Source: Macrocystis pyrifera
Taxonomy: Eukaryota; Sar; Phaeophyceae; Laminariales; Laminariaceae
Length of the DNA: 64,000 bases
Direction: 5' to 3'
Assembly (NCBI GenBank): GCA_031763025.1
Contig: JASSKH010000038.1
Coordinates: forward strand, 2,645,001-2,709,000
Shown: one piece after another, positions 23,001 through 32,899 of the stretch
Position numbering within the stretch: position 1 is the stretch's first letter
Layout: every line of letters begins with the position of its first letter
Position numbers and translations under genes: made by a program
Notes under the pieces: model-generated
Told to the model about the DNA's origin: nothing
What the model saw: the letters and a program-made list of their open reading frames with translations, nothing else
Databases searched by the model: none

Positions 23001-25324
23001 GAAAAGTCTAGCGATACTGAACATTTACAACGCGGATACAGCAGTACATCATAGTATTATAGTATAAGAACTATACACACCGGTCGTCCGTTACACTCGA
23101 AGCCGTTAAGATTCCGGATTGCACTGAGGGCCGTGGCAGCGTCTTCGTACTCCACGAAAGCGAATCCTTTCGGCTTGCCAGTCTCAAAGTCCGACACCAG
23201 ACGGATGTTCACCACACCGCCAGCTTCCTGAATCATTGACAAAACGATTAAACAGGAGCGAGCAAGACAGCAGAGAAAGACGTCTAATTTATTAATTCGA
23301 TATTCAAACGAAGGCTGCAGCCGCGCCTCCCAGCATGATGCTACAGACAACATTCCATATGACACAAGTAATGATACAACGAGAATATCATCATCATCAA
23401 TCATCATCAGCGGCAGGGAAATACTAGCTAGCGCTACGAAAAGATAATATCACACAACCAGGTCCTGCTGCTGTACCAGATATCACCCACAGGTACCACA
23501 GGTACCTCGTGCTACGAGTACGTATATATATACGTAAAGACAGTTCTATGCTCTGAACCGATAAAAACTTGTCAAAGTATTATAATAATAGTCATACACT
23601 TTATCACTCTGTCCGGAAATGTAAAGAACGTTTCGTCACTAATATTAATACAAACACGGTCCTTATTTACGGACGGTGTGGTATGCAGAAAATCGCATCT
23701 ATTGCACTTGTACGTACAGCACTCGGCACTCGGCACTCGGCACTCGATGTATATACTCGTACATAGTGTAGGGCGCCTCTGCCGTTCAACAACTCAAGAG
23801 GCACAGAGGACGAATGTTTTCTTCTCACCTTTTCAGTGCGGTATACGAAGCTGGCGGCAATCACACATGCACATTTATACAGCAGCACAGCAGTGTGTAC
23901 GTGGAGCCTACGACGTGTATCAGTACATGTAGCATAGGATACGTCGTACCACCCAGAGCGTAATTCGTTGGCGTAGCGCCTAGTCTATAACCAGGCATTC
24001 GTACGTACGTACGTATCCGATCCCCAAAGATATTTTCGAATGTGCAAAGTTTTCTTGGTTGCCGAGGTTATTCTCCGTACAATGACAAGTAATGTTCGAC
24101 AATCGACGACCCTCTGCACAAAACAGCAAAAACGGTGGAAATGAGGAACGTGACGAATGCCCTTTACTGGTCAAACTCCTAACCGCCTTAAGCTACTGCG
24201 TTGGCGGTTGTTCTATTGGACATGCATATATAATATGCGTTGTATTTATAGTGCAGTTGGGAGCATAAAGCATGATCAGTTAGGAGCATCAGTCATGCTC
24301 TTCATTCCCACCGTCCTTGTATCAATATTGCTCAGCCTCAGCAACCATATGGGCCAACACCAACAAGACAAAACCACCACAATTAACAACACCAACTACA
24401 GCAGTCGTTACGAGCCAGCGTCGACATCAAAGACAAAAATAACGGCAGCAGGTGTGCCGTAGGCAAGCACCAGCAGATTCCTCCACCACCAACAATAACG
24501 ACAGCAGCAACAGCAACAACAGCAAACAACTCGGTGGAGGGTGCTGTAGGAAAGCAGTAGCAGCAGCAGTAGTAGCAGCAGCAGAAGAGCACCACACATA
24601 GAGCCCTAGGAGGTGTACCCGCTGGTATCGACCCCCCCCCGATAATGTGATAGGGGACCCCTGCACGTTTGTTGGTAGACAAAAGGCCTGCACACGCAGC
24701 TGCCGCTGTGGAAAAATAGGCACCATTGAGAGACTGCTGCTGTTTGGCTATGCCTAACGTCCTCGCCGTGGATAAGATTCCATTTAGAGACGGAGACATC
24801 GGTCTCTCGGCGAATGCAGCACGGCTTTGGACTCGAGCAACACAAGATAGAGCTGTTGTTCATCAATAGGTTCATAGGTTCATAAGTTCTTTCTTCCATG
24901 TAACCCGTTAGGGTAGTGTCTAAATCGGTCCCGTGTGCGTCTCGCGCGGTGAAAAGAAACTCTATTCTAGATCGAACGAACAAACGACAAAAGTCAGAAA
25001 GTCCAATTTCGATAAATAACACCACGCAGCAGCAAAATTTAGAATTATCACACCCCCACACGTTCGACGAAAGAGGATTGCGAAATTCTCGTCGCGCTTA
25101 GCGCTCCTCGGACTTCGGTCCTCAGTACAAAACGGCGGGATTCCACCCTAAAAAATAGTAAATAACACCACCCAGCAGCAAAAATCGGGAATATTACACC
25201 TCCGTACACACGACGATCATTGAAAAGGATTTCTGCTCCTCATTACCAGTCGGGAATTGTCGACCACTCACCGAAAAAATGGTGTGAAGTTGCTCTTCCG
25301 TTGTCCCGAAGGGGATGTTACCAA
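12915..25324 (-). CDS. CSTF2: CstF-64 (CSTF2-like) 3'-end processing factor, multi-exon
   Basis: Cleavage stimulation factor 64 kDa subunit. It acts in the nucleus, binding the U/GU-rich element downstream of the poly(A) site. Exons run in minus-strand order at 25272-25324, 23081-23227, possibly 22041-22103, 18883-19011, 16881-17032, 16088-16185, 14811-14892 and 12915-13082. Seen: RNP2 core [15 protein letters not shown]1 core [11 protein letters not shown] followed by [17 protein letters not shown], then the hinge ([20 protein letters not shown], then [20 protein letters not shown]), then Pro/Gln-rich sequence to a stop at 12915-12917. Exon phases agree except at 16951-16959, where one C appears to be missing. 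The first exon, which should end with one base of a Val or Phe codon, was not found. The C-terminal helical domain usual in the family was not found either. Identification rests on RRM plus hinge order and is strong. Confidence 0.85.
13654..13766. mobile_element. MITE, GGGGGACCATAG family, copy 1
   Basis: Ends CTATTGCGGGGGTCCATAG and CTATGGACCCTCGTAATA are inverted, with a long hairpin (AATAGGACC against GGTCC; ACCTATATATTTAC inside). It lies in the last intron of the CstF-64 gene. Copies lie at 22417, 25927 and 53692. Confidence 0.75.
14345..14760. repeat. Pair of tRNA-like segments, inverted
   Basis: GAGTAGCTCAGTGGTATATT (14382-14401) matches a tRNA A-box arm on plus. TGGCGGGACTCGAACCCCGG (14652-14671) is a minus-strand B box, followed by CACTGAGCTACTCAGTCAG. 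The copies face in different directions and neither folds into a convincing tRNA with paired acceptor ends. They are probably tRNA-derived SINE fragments inside a CstF-64 intron. Confidence 0.45.
14811..14892 (-). CDS. CSTF2: CstF-64 exon: Gln-rich linker
   Basis: 82 nt from acceptor TTGGCAG to donor GTATGC, reading [19 protein letters not shown] and QQPQLQTQ. It enters in the phase left by the previous exon and ends in phase 0. Confidence 0.72.
16088..16185 (-). CDS. CSTF2: CstF-64 exon: Pro-rich linker
   Basis: 98 nt from acceptor GTACAG to donor GTGAGTG, reading [16 protein letters not shown] and then [16 protein letters not shown]. It ends in phase 2, and the following exon supplies the matching single base. 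This is the low-complexity Pro/Gly/Gln region that follows the hinge in CstF-64 proteins. Confidence 0.75.
16881..17032 (-). CDS. CSTF2: CstF-64 exon: hinge end, with 1-base deletion in a C run
   Basis: Starts [20 protein letters not shown] in phase 0. The nine-C run at 16951-16959 then throws the frame into a TAG. Ten C would keep it open through a Pro run and [17 protein letters not shown] to the GTGAGT donor in phase 0, which matches the phase-0 start of the next exon. A sequencing or assembly deletion is the simplest explanation; a true frameshift would truncate the protein after the hinge. Confidence 0.8.
18109..18172. repeat. 10 bp minisatellite GTACTGGTGT
   Basis: Six tandem units of GTACTGGTGT or GTACTGGTAT, in a CstF-64 intron. 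Confidence 0.85.
18883..19011 (-). CDS. CSTF2: CstF-64 exon: hinge domain, first part
   Basis: 43 codons in phase 0, from acceptor ATACAG to donor GTGAGG. Contains [20 protein letters not shown] and [10 protein letters not shown]. In the family the hinge (YDVLSQLKALVDSNPEQARQ type) binds CstF-77 or symplekin. The next exon begins VAEALLHMQ, completing the helix. Confidence 0.93.
19375..19425. repeat. Short TTGGTATG tandem repeat
   Basis: Imperfect units TTGGTGTACC and TTGGTATG in tandem, in a CstF-64 intron. Confidence 0.55.
19990..20345 (-). mobile_element. tRNA-derived SINE (family F), copy 1, with poly-T end
   Basis: On the minus strand a tRNA-like head has A box TGGCTTGGTAGGTGG and B box GGTTCAAGTCCCACC (plus strand GGTGGGACTTGAACC at 20263-20277). 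A body of about 200 bp follows, and the plus strand ends at a 29-base T run (19990-20018), i.e. a poly-A tail on the SINE strand. A second copy in the opposite orientation is at 47955-48262 and a tail fragment at 40920-41028. Confidence 0.75.
20485..20522. repeat. (GGCAT)n microsatellite
   Basis: About six GGCAT units in a CstF-64 intron. Confidence 0.8.
22041..22103 (-). CDS. CSTF2: Possible CstF-64 exon: end of RRM
   Basis: A 63 nt stretch between GGCAG and a GTAAGC donor, in phase 0 at both ends, reading [20 protein letters not shown] and one more Leu. It fits the place where RRM strand 5 (RVDxAE type) is expected, but similarity is weak and another exon could fill the gap. Confidence 0.35.
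22417..22527. mobile_element. MITE, GGGGGACCATAG family, copy 2
   Basis: CTATTACGGGGGACCATAG at the left and CTATGGTCCCCC at the right, about 110 bp. The internal part (AATATTGTTGGTAAAAATAG, TAAATATATAGGTTTTTG) matches the copy at 25927 in the same orientation. Confidence 0.8.
23081..23227 (-). CDS. CSTF2: CstF-64 exon: RRM core (RNP1)
   Basis: 49 codons in phase 0 at both ends, from acceptor ATTCAG to donor GTGTGT. Reads [19 protein letters not shown], then [20 protein letters not shown], then [19 protein letters not shown] continues the preceding exon exactly as in the family (IFSEVGPVV type). The RNP1 aromatic residues (F, F) are present. Confidence 0.93.
23600..23684. mobile_element. MITE, TATACCACTC family, diverged copy
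   Basis: TTATCACTCTGTCCGGAAAT at the left and GGACGGTGTGGTAT at the right form imperfect inverted ends. The interior (GTAAAGAACGTTT) matches the copy at 36085. Confidence 0.5.
23718..23746. repeat. 7 bp tandem repeat ACTCGGC
   Basis: Four tandem units of GCACTCG / ACTCGGC in spacer or intron DNA. Confidence 0.75.
25272..25324 (-). CDS. CSTF2: CstF-64 exon: RRM start (RNP2)
   Basis: Reads [17 protein letters not shown] and ends at a GTGAGTGG donor in phase 0. It enters with two bases (TT), so the previous exon must supply one base; GTT would give the expected VGNIP. The acceptor is AG at 25325-25326, preceded by a poor pyrimidine tract, so this boundary is less certain. Confidence 0.8.
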
Positions 25325-25349
25325 CTTTTTTAACGTATACAGGTAACAC

Positions 25350-25500
25350 AGATTGCAGCAGCGGTATCGGAGAGAGGGCAGGGATGGAAGGGAGAGTGTC
25401 AAAACGTCGAGACCAAAGTGTGATGTTTCGTACCAGGCATACTGCTGTACTAGTGAACATGAAAAAATATCTGTGGTACAAGGTGCGCAGGTAAAAGACC
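25350..25500 (+). repeat. Dispersed repeat shared with 33300-33440
   Basis: GGATGGAAGGGAGAGTGTCA, AAACGTCG and GTACCAGGCATACT here match GGATGGAAGGGAGAGTGTCA, AAACGTCG and GTACCAGGTATACT at 33345-33415, in the same orientation, and both end in ACAAGGTGCG. The element is about 150 bp, with no coding content. Confidence 0.65.
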
Positions 25501-25926
25501 AAACTCGGAGCATGCCAGCAAAGAGCAGACCAAACAAGGAGCACGCCAGCAAAGAGCACATAACACACATACAGCACACAACACCAGATACAGCATACTA
25601 AATCATACCCGGGACAATATGAGCCTACGCGAGGTATGCTGGTATTGCACCGCTGATGCTGCTGTACTGCGCGGGTGCTTTTGAAATTTAAACGAAGCGT
25701 GGGTTGGAATCGTTCAGCTCCTTGTGTTCAGGATGGCACGCTCACAAAATACGTACACACCCGCATACACAAAAGAAGCAACGCACGCACAAACTAAACA
25801 CCTTGGAGTAAAGCTATTAACTGTTGTACCATGGCTGCCACAACGTAACTACTAATAAAAGGTGTGATACAGGTACAAAGCAGCAACTAGCAGATATGGC
25901 ACAAAAACTAGAAGACAAGAGCTGAA

Positions 25927-26037
25927 CTATTACGGGGGACCATAGTTAATAGGACCAAATATTGTTAGTAAAAATAGGGAAATATATAGGCTTTTGTGTG
26001 TACCATATGTCCTATTTACTCTGGTCCCCCGTAATAG
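25927..26037. mobile_element. MITE, GGGGGACCATAG family, copy 3
   Basis: 111 bp, the best-preserved copy. Its ends CTATTACGGGGGACCATAG and its complement (GGTCCCCCGTAATAG) are almost perfect inverted repeats. It lies just upstream of the first recognised CstF-64 exon, so it may be in its first intron or promoter. Confidence 0.85.
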
Positions 26038-26274
26038 CACCTCTCTCGTTCAAACTGACTGTGTTCCTGCTTCCTACTGCTGTAGCATCCTAGGATGACT
26101 TACCCACACACGCACGCTCACGCACGCTCACGCACACAAACGCAGAAACGTTCGTGGCTTTCATAAAAGGGAAAAGCTTAAAGCGTGGCTGCTGTTGAGG
26201 GAGGGGCTGCCTAGCCTTCACGGGCTGCTGCGGTAGTTCAAAAACAGAAGCACAGGAGGTCAATAAAAAAAAAG

Positions 26275-26500
26275 ACAGCATGGGGCTTCCATGGACCTGC
26301 TTGATTATGGCTGGGCGGAAACCGATCCCGCGATTTTGAGCGCCCAAAGCACGCGCGCCGGAACGCGGCCGGGGCCCAAACTTGCGATATAGTGTACTCA
26401 CGGGGCCACGGGGGGGGGCCTTGCGTACCTCGCAGCCGAGAGGGCGACAAAATATCCGCGACCGAAAGAGCAGAGGTTGCCGATGTGCAAAAAAATGGAA
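26275..26500. repeat. Dispersed GC-rich repeat (family I), copy 1
   Basis: Contains CTTCCATGGACCTGCTTG, CGATCCCG, GGCCGGGGCCCA and TAGTGTACTCACGGG, paralleling 27715-27925 (CTCCATGGTCCTGCTTG, CGATCCCG, GCCGGGGCCCA, TAGTGTACACGCGGG). About 220 bp; origin unknown. Confidence 0.55.
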
Positions 26501-26929
26501 TATTGTACAAAACTTCCTTACTCAGATGTCGCTTCGGAGCACACCCTAGGCAATTCTCTCGCCTCTGAGGACCTGCCCAGCTCGTGATTGCCGACGGCAG
26601 AAATCGTTTTTCACCCTCGAGATTTTTTACGCTATTGTTTCATTCTATCTTAGAAGAAGAGCCTTCTTTGCCCATATTTGTTGTGGGGCTTTTCTTCCTA
26701 CATACCACAAGCATGCTGTCGTCGAGCATCTATCGCAAGCACAGACTATCAGGCCTGCACAAAGCAGCAAGCAAGTACGTGCCGACCAGAGCGCGACAAC
26801 GCAAGCTAGCAGACAAAGTTGGCGAGAGCCAGCACGTCATCGAACATTTACACAGCTCGCTGAGTTTTCAAAACGAACGAAGACAAGAACACCAGCCTGG
26901 CCGACAAAAAAAAGGGTGTTTTCGTACTC

Positions 26930-27095
26930 GTACGAGCTCTTGGCATTCGCAAGTCGTCAGTTTGCATCTACAATCGTGGGCTTTCCCCTCTCTCCACTTG
27001 CTTCACTCGCAATTTGTTTTCTTCCTTGTCCTTGTGAGCGAGCGTAGCGGGCGGCGGAAGCCGTCCGTGGAGCGAAGCTCCTTTTACACATACAA
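26930..27095 (+). repeat. Family H repeat, 3' end only
   Basis: CTCTTGGCATTCGCAAGTCG and GTGAGCGAGCGTAGCGGGCG match the 3' parts of the copies at 29740-30775 and 31940-32895. Confidence 0.6.
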
Positions 27096-27377
27096 AAACC
27101 CCTTCGGGATGTGGTTGACTTGAAATCCCGGCGGTGCTTCAAGAGGAAAACGGGGGAAATCATCAGGCGTTCCTTTTTATATGACGGGATAGGTTCGACG
27201 ATGTGCGGTTGATTATAAAATTGGACGTGAAAATGTGGTCACCGTTTAGCATCTCCTGCTGAACACTGCACACACAAACACGAAGCCACCGTGGCTGTCA
27301 CCAAGGCCAGAACGTGACGCGCGCGGGCGCTGTTGTACCACTGCTGTTGGAATGTTGCTGCTGTTGTACTGCTGTTG

Positions 27378-27424
27378 TATCGTTGCATTCGTTGCATTCG
27401 TTGCATTCGTTGCATTCGTTGTAC
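27378..27424. repeat. 9 bp tandem repeat GTTGCATTC
   Basis: Five units of CGTTGCATT. They give an NECNECNEC-type frame on minus, which is repeat-derived. Confidence 0.8.
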
Positions 27425-27714
27425 CAGTAGTGCATCCCGTGGCTGCGCGGTTGCTTTGTAATTCCGAGGAAGTGTGGTTTTATATCGCCCTGCCCCAGCA
27501 ATTGCACCGATCTTGAGATTGTATGTTCGTTCCGATTTCCTAGGACGACAGGAATCATTACATAAACACGCACACGCACAGAACCACCTCCTGTGATCGT
27601 CGCAAAGGGAATAACTTGATGTGTGATTGCTGTTGTATTGTGGCTACCACAAAGTAGAAAACTTGAGAGCTGGGAGGACGACGTGATACAGTAGCAGCAG
27701 ATCGAACAACTGAA

Positions 27715-27925
27715 TTGGGAGGTCTCCATGGTCCTGCTTGGCTCAGGCTCGGCGGAACGCGATCCCGTGGCTACTTGCCAGCTCGCGCGACTTTGAACGC
27801 TCACAGCACGTGCCACGGAGCCCCGCCGGGGCCCACACTTTACGCCGTAGTGTACACGCGGGCCTCCTGCGTGCCCCGCAGCCGCAAGCGCGAGAAAAGA
27901 CCCACGGCCGGGAGAGAATTCCATG
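27715..27925. repeat. Family I repeat, copy 2
   Basis: See copy 1 for shared blocks. The two copies are in the same orientation, 1.4 kb apart. Confidence 0.55.
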
Positions 27926-28039
27926 GCCATGAGCAAAAAAAGCGCAATTCATACATAGATCAATATATAATATACCAGGTAAACATCTAAAATTGATCTA
28001 TCCGCCTTTTGCTGCTGATGCCTTGGACAATAGACCCGA

Positions 28040-28700
28040 CAATTGCTGCTGGACTTACGACAATGGAGTCCCAAACTCTACATAAAAACTTTGAATTTCG
28101 AAGATACCCGGCGGAATTTTTTTAGTGCAGCTTGCTATGAGCACGATTCTTCAAACGAAAAGTTCCAAACTTTTGGAAAATCCCGAAAAAAAACAATTCT
28201 GGGGCCGGTGCTGTGCCAAGATTGGCTTCAGAAAAACCCAGGCGGATGTTCAGTTCGAAGCGGCGAGATTCCGAGTCCTCGACAGACATCGATCGACAAA
28301 ACAAACGACTGCGTCATGAACTCTGAACGAGGTGCGCTCGTTAGGGGCTCCGACCCACCCTAGGCTCACCATGTTCACAATGGCCGGTGATGTGCGGCGG
28401 GCGCTGGCCATGAGGAAGATGAAAAACAATTGGCCGCTGATGTGCAGAAAACAAATGACAATATTTCTCGATCCGTCTCGAACAGCATTTTTTTTTTTTT
28501 TTTTTTAGGTTCGGGAGAAGAGCGCAAGACACCGCCGGCAAGCTCTCGCCCCCTAGACAACGGATCTACCTGTTACCTTCCAGGCCGTCATCTAACTCGT
28601 TGGCCTTGCCCGACAGACACCAACCGGGTCGACCGTGGGATGAGTCTAGTGGGGATCGAAGGTCTATCGTCGCACGAGCTGATTTCATGAGCGTGTTGAC
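28040..28700 (+). repeat. Family B repeat, single arm
   Basis: Shares blocks in order with 38030-38690: GAAGATACCCGGCGGAA, AGTTCCAAACTTTTGGAAAA, GACAGACATCGATCGACAAA, CGACCCACCCTAGG, CGGGCGCTGGCCA, CTCTCGCCCCCT and GTCGCACGAGCTGATTT. It also matches the inverted arm at 39030-39760. No open frame spans it. Confidence 0.75.
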
Positions 28701-29740
28701 AACCGACAACGATAATTATTTAGCGGTACGAATTTAGTGGTGACCGAAAACCTTAGAGTAACTCTTACGGACGCCGTTGGGTCCCCGGATTTTTTCGGAT
28801 TTATCACTCTTACCGGTGGCCGGGTACCTGCTTCTTTAGGAACACACGCCCGGGTAGTGCGGGTACCCGGACAGCATACAGAGCAGTATACGTGCACTAA
28901 AGCGGACGGACATGCACACGGAAAAGAGCGGAGAAAAAACATGAAATACACCGTATTCATCCTGTTGCGGCGATGACGAGACGATCTTCATGTGCTTCGT
29001 GTTCGCTCTCCTCTCCTCCCGTTTCTTTTTTTTCGGCGTTCCGCCATGTACGTAATATGTAAGATGTCGTGTTCCTTGGGCGTATAATAGGAGATATACG
29101 ATACACAATGTCAATACGTCATGCCCAACGTTACCCACCGGGCATTTAGTATTACCTGTCGGGTATTTAGACCCGGTGGTTAACGTGTCTCCGGTGCGGT
29201 ATCCCTCACCATACCTCCCAGAAACCCCATACAATATGTCAAAATAGGCTGTCAGGGTTTCCAACACACATAGTGTACTTGGAGTCAGGTACCAGGGTAC
29301 CCGGTGATTTAAGTGTCCCTGGTGCGATATCCCTCACTATAAAGCTACATACATCTATCTTTCTCTCTGAGCGTGCTCGGTTGGTACATCTCTGGCCTCT
29401 CAGGGCGTGTCTTAACGAATCAAATATTATTTTTCGCATGAATTGGTGCTGATTGGTTGTGGGAAACGAAGAGATCCAGTGCAGCCCGAGAAAAATAGTA
29501 TATCTAGGAAGAGGAAGAAGTGTTGCATCCCTGTTTCTTGTTTGGGAGGACCGAACGGCCCCACCGAACGGGAACAGATAGTATGTTATTTGATGTAGAT
29601 GGACACCACCGAAGATGGATGTGGACACCAATTTGCCGTAGCATGTACAAAATATACCGTTCGTACTGATTCGGCTGGCGAGGCCCAGGATTCTGCATGG
29701 CCCCACACATGTTTTTTTAGATAGGAACGGAACGAATGAC
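28700..29740. other. No gene seen; GGTACCCGG-rich spacer
   Basis: Contains several GGGTACCCGG-like palindromes (near 28822, 28858, 29291) of the kind repeated at 30860-30955. Minus-strand open frames up to 168 codons here show no recognisable domain or splice continuity. Confidence 0.35.
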
Positions 29741-30775
29741 CACAAGCAGCCTCGTTCCGTTCCGCTCGTTCCCGTGCTCCTTGGAGGGAGTTAAGACACG
29801 CCCTCAGAGCTCCCACTTCGACACCGCCTCCTTCGATTACTTGCCGGACCTTTCCAGTGGTTCTATGTTTTCTTATTTTTTTTAGCACTTTCAGTTCTTT
29901 TTTTTCTTTTTCTTCTTTCGTTTCGTGTGCGTGCGTGTACTCGGAGCACGGCACCCCGGGCAAGCCTGGCGCCGTCGCGGGTGTCAGTGGGTGCTGACGG
30001 GTAGAAGGAGCGCGGTGGCCGTTTTCGTGGCTAAGCGTCGCGTGTGCCGCGAGACACGAGGGAAGCATGGATGGGCTCTGTCTGGTTTCCATTTGTGGAA
30101 TTGGATAGAATATGTACGAGTCTATTAAGGGTCGTTCGGGATTGCAAAAAAAAAATCAAGCGGTGCTTATTTATTGCGACCAAGCTGAAATTCACAGAGG
30201 GAGCTACGCAGTCTGGCGAACGAGGGCCACGGTGAGCACAGGGCTTCACACGAGGCGGGCGACGGAGTTCATCGTGGTAGAGAGGGAGGAAAGCTTTACC
30301 CGGACCGAATCAGTGGCGAGGTGGTCGCGAGAGGAGCGGGCGGCATACGAGGCTGAGAGAGAAGCTCTGCTGTTCGATTTTTTCTTTTTGACCTTTGCAA
30401 GGTGTTCCAATTAGGCAGAAAGATATCACATGGGAGGGGACGGAATTTTTTTTCTTCTTTCCGAAATTCCCGGTTTCATTTTCATTGTTTTTGCGGTGCT
30501 GCTGTGCCGTGCTGTGCTCTCTTTCGTACATACAGCATACCAAAAGCAGAAAATAAGTACTCCACCTGGGTTATGTACGTACGTACGGCATGCGACGTTC
30601 GGGTTGCTTTCCTGGATGGAGCGTGGAGCTCTTGGCATTTGCAAATCGCCTGTTTGCATCTAATTGTTTGGACCGTCTGTTCCGTTCCATTCTTCCTCCT
30701 CGTGAGCGAGCGTAGCGGGTGGAACCGCGCGCGACGCGAAGCGCTTGTATCTCATATTATAGAGGAGTGCATATT
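29740..30775 (+). repeat. Family H repeat, copy 1 (about 1 kb)
   Basis: Blocks shared in order with 31940-32895: GAGCTCCCACTTCGA / GAGCTCCTACTTGAA, TGTGTGCGTGCGTGTACTCG / TGTGTGCGTACGTGTACCCA, GAGCACGG, GCCTGGCGCCGTCGCGGGTG, CGAGACACGAGGGAA, GGCCACGGTGAGCACAGGGCTTCA (split here only in spelling), GGTCGCGAGAGGAGCGGGC, CTCTTGGCATTTGCAA. A long open frame is present on each strand but differs between copies, so coding is doubtful. Possibly a retroelement remnant. Confidence 0.65.
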
Positions 30776-31939
30776 GGAGGCCATGACAGCTTTTTCTGAG
30801 ACGTTTAAAAGAGGGTTTCTGGGAAAAATGGTGATGGATATCGCACCGGTCACACGTAAATCACCGGGTACCCGTGCATGTCGGATACCCAGGTACCCGG
30901 TCCCAAATATCCGGCGGGTAGTGACAGGTCCGGGTAGTACCCGTCTGGTACCCGCGAAGTAGACGAACGGGTACAACTCTAACGCACAGCTAACCCTAGG
31001 TGTGTACGTGTCTCGAACAACATATTTCGTGGGGATCTACAAAAAAGAATGACCAGGACAATAATAGGCCTTGTGCGGATGCCCCGCCCATGTCGGGAGG
31101 ATGCCCCGGGCAGGTTTATCTCCATTACGGTTGTGGTGAGGAGTACACGTCGAGGTGGGTAGATACAGATACCTCGGGTCTACACGGAACGGAGTGACAA
31201 GAACGGAGAAGGACCTTGTATGCACACTTCGCCAACGACTAAAATTGTGGGCGACCTCTGAGATCAATTTTGTGGACAACTCCAGTCGCCGAACCAATCG
31301 CCCGGACAATCCCAATTCATTGACAGCATCTGAAATCAATTGAGGGGGGGTTCGTCGCTGTTGGACGGATGAGAGATAGGGGCGTTGGGTTCAAGAGGCT
31401 TTTTTCGCGTCAAATTGGTTTGGTATACATACATCGTTTGTTCACGCCCCTTCCTCTTTCTTTTTCTGTTTATAAATTGTTTGCGACTCTCATACTCTGC
31501 ACGTATATACAATTGTCGGACGGCGAACATGCTAGTGTTTGTTGTGTGGGACGGTAGTCCCGTACGAGTAGCAGGTAATCTCTTTATTCAGGTTTGGGTG
31601 TGGAGACTCACCGATGCGCGTTTGTGTTGTGTGGCGTTACCACACTCTCGGGGGGTCAGCAACTAATAACATTAATCTAAAGAAAGAGGTAACCTCGGAG
31701 TGCCCCCGAGGAGCCAGGATGGCCTTGAAGGGTTACAATGATACTATGATGAGGCGGTACGACCTACTAAGTATGGGATAGGACCTGGTACGTATCCGCA
31801 AACAGTTGGACAATTCCGATTCCAATTATCAATAGAGGCCGCATGCAAAACCAATTGTCCGAACAATTCCAGTAACATACCGTCTCCGAAATCAACGGTT
31901 TAGATAATTCCTATCAACAGACTTGACCACTTTTGTCTT

Positions 31940-32895
31940 TTTCCTGAGCGTGCTCGGTTGGCACATTCCTGGCCTCTCAGAGCTCCTACTTGAATACCGT
32001 CTCCTTCTATTACTTGCTGGCGAGAGCCTTTTTTCCTTTTATATTTTGTTTTGTGTGCGTACGTGTACCCAGAGCACGGTACCGCGGGCGAGCCTGGCGC
32101 CGTCGCGGGTGTCGGCGGGCACTGCCGGGTAGCGGGGAGGTTGGAAAGAGCGCAGTCATCGTTTTCGTGGATAGGCATCGCGTGTCCATCGAGACACGAG
32201 GGAAACATGAATGGTGTCGGTCTGGCCTCCTTATGTCGGATTGGAGATGATAAAGTTGTCTAAATGGGTCGTTTTGGGTTGCAAAAGAAGATTCAAGCCT
32301 GTTCAAGCGGCGCTTTTTTGCGACCAAGCTGAACTTCAGAGAGAGAGCATGGCAGTCTGAGCACCAACATTGTCGAGCTGGCGAGCGAGGGCCACGGTGA
32401 GCACAGGGCTTCACGCGAGGCGCGCGACGTGGGGTCACTGGGGCAGAGAGGGAGGTAATCTTTACCTGGACCGAATCGGTGGTGAGGTGGTCGCGAGAGG
32501 AGCGGGCAGCGTACGAGGCTGAGAGAAGCTCTGCTGTTCGATTTGGTTTTTTGACCGGCGCAAGGATGATCCAACCAGGAGGGAAATAATTACCTCAGAG
32601 GGGACGTTTTTTTTTTCTTCAAATTTTCCATTCAATTTTCATTGTTGTTGCGGTGCGTTGCCGTGCTGTGTTATTTCTGACGTACACATTAAATGAAGAA
32701 AATAACTATGTAGGTGAATCCATGCGGCGTCCGGGTTGTTTTCGTGGATGGAGGATGGAGCTCTTGGCATTTGCAAGTCGCCTGTCTGCACCTAATTGTT
32801 TGGAGCATCTGTTCCGTTCCATTGTTCCTGGTGAGCGAGCAGCGCAGGCGGAACCGCCCGCTGCGCGAAGCGCCTTCCTACACTACAAGATAATC
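31940..32895 (+). repeat. Family H repeat, copy 2
   Basis: Same orientation as copy 1, about 2.2 kb downstream, with several small indels. Shares CGCGAAGCGC-type ends (TGCGCGAAGCGCCTTC against ACGCGAAGCGCTTGTA). Confidence 0.65.
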
Positions 32896-32899
32896 CTGC

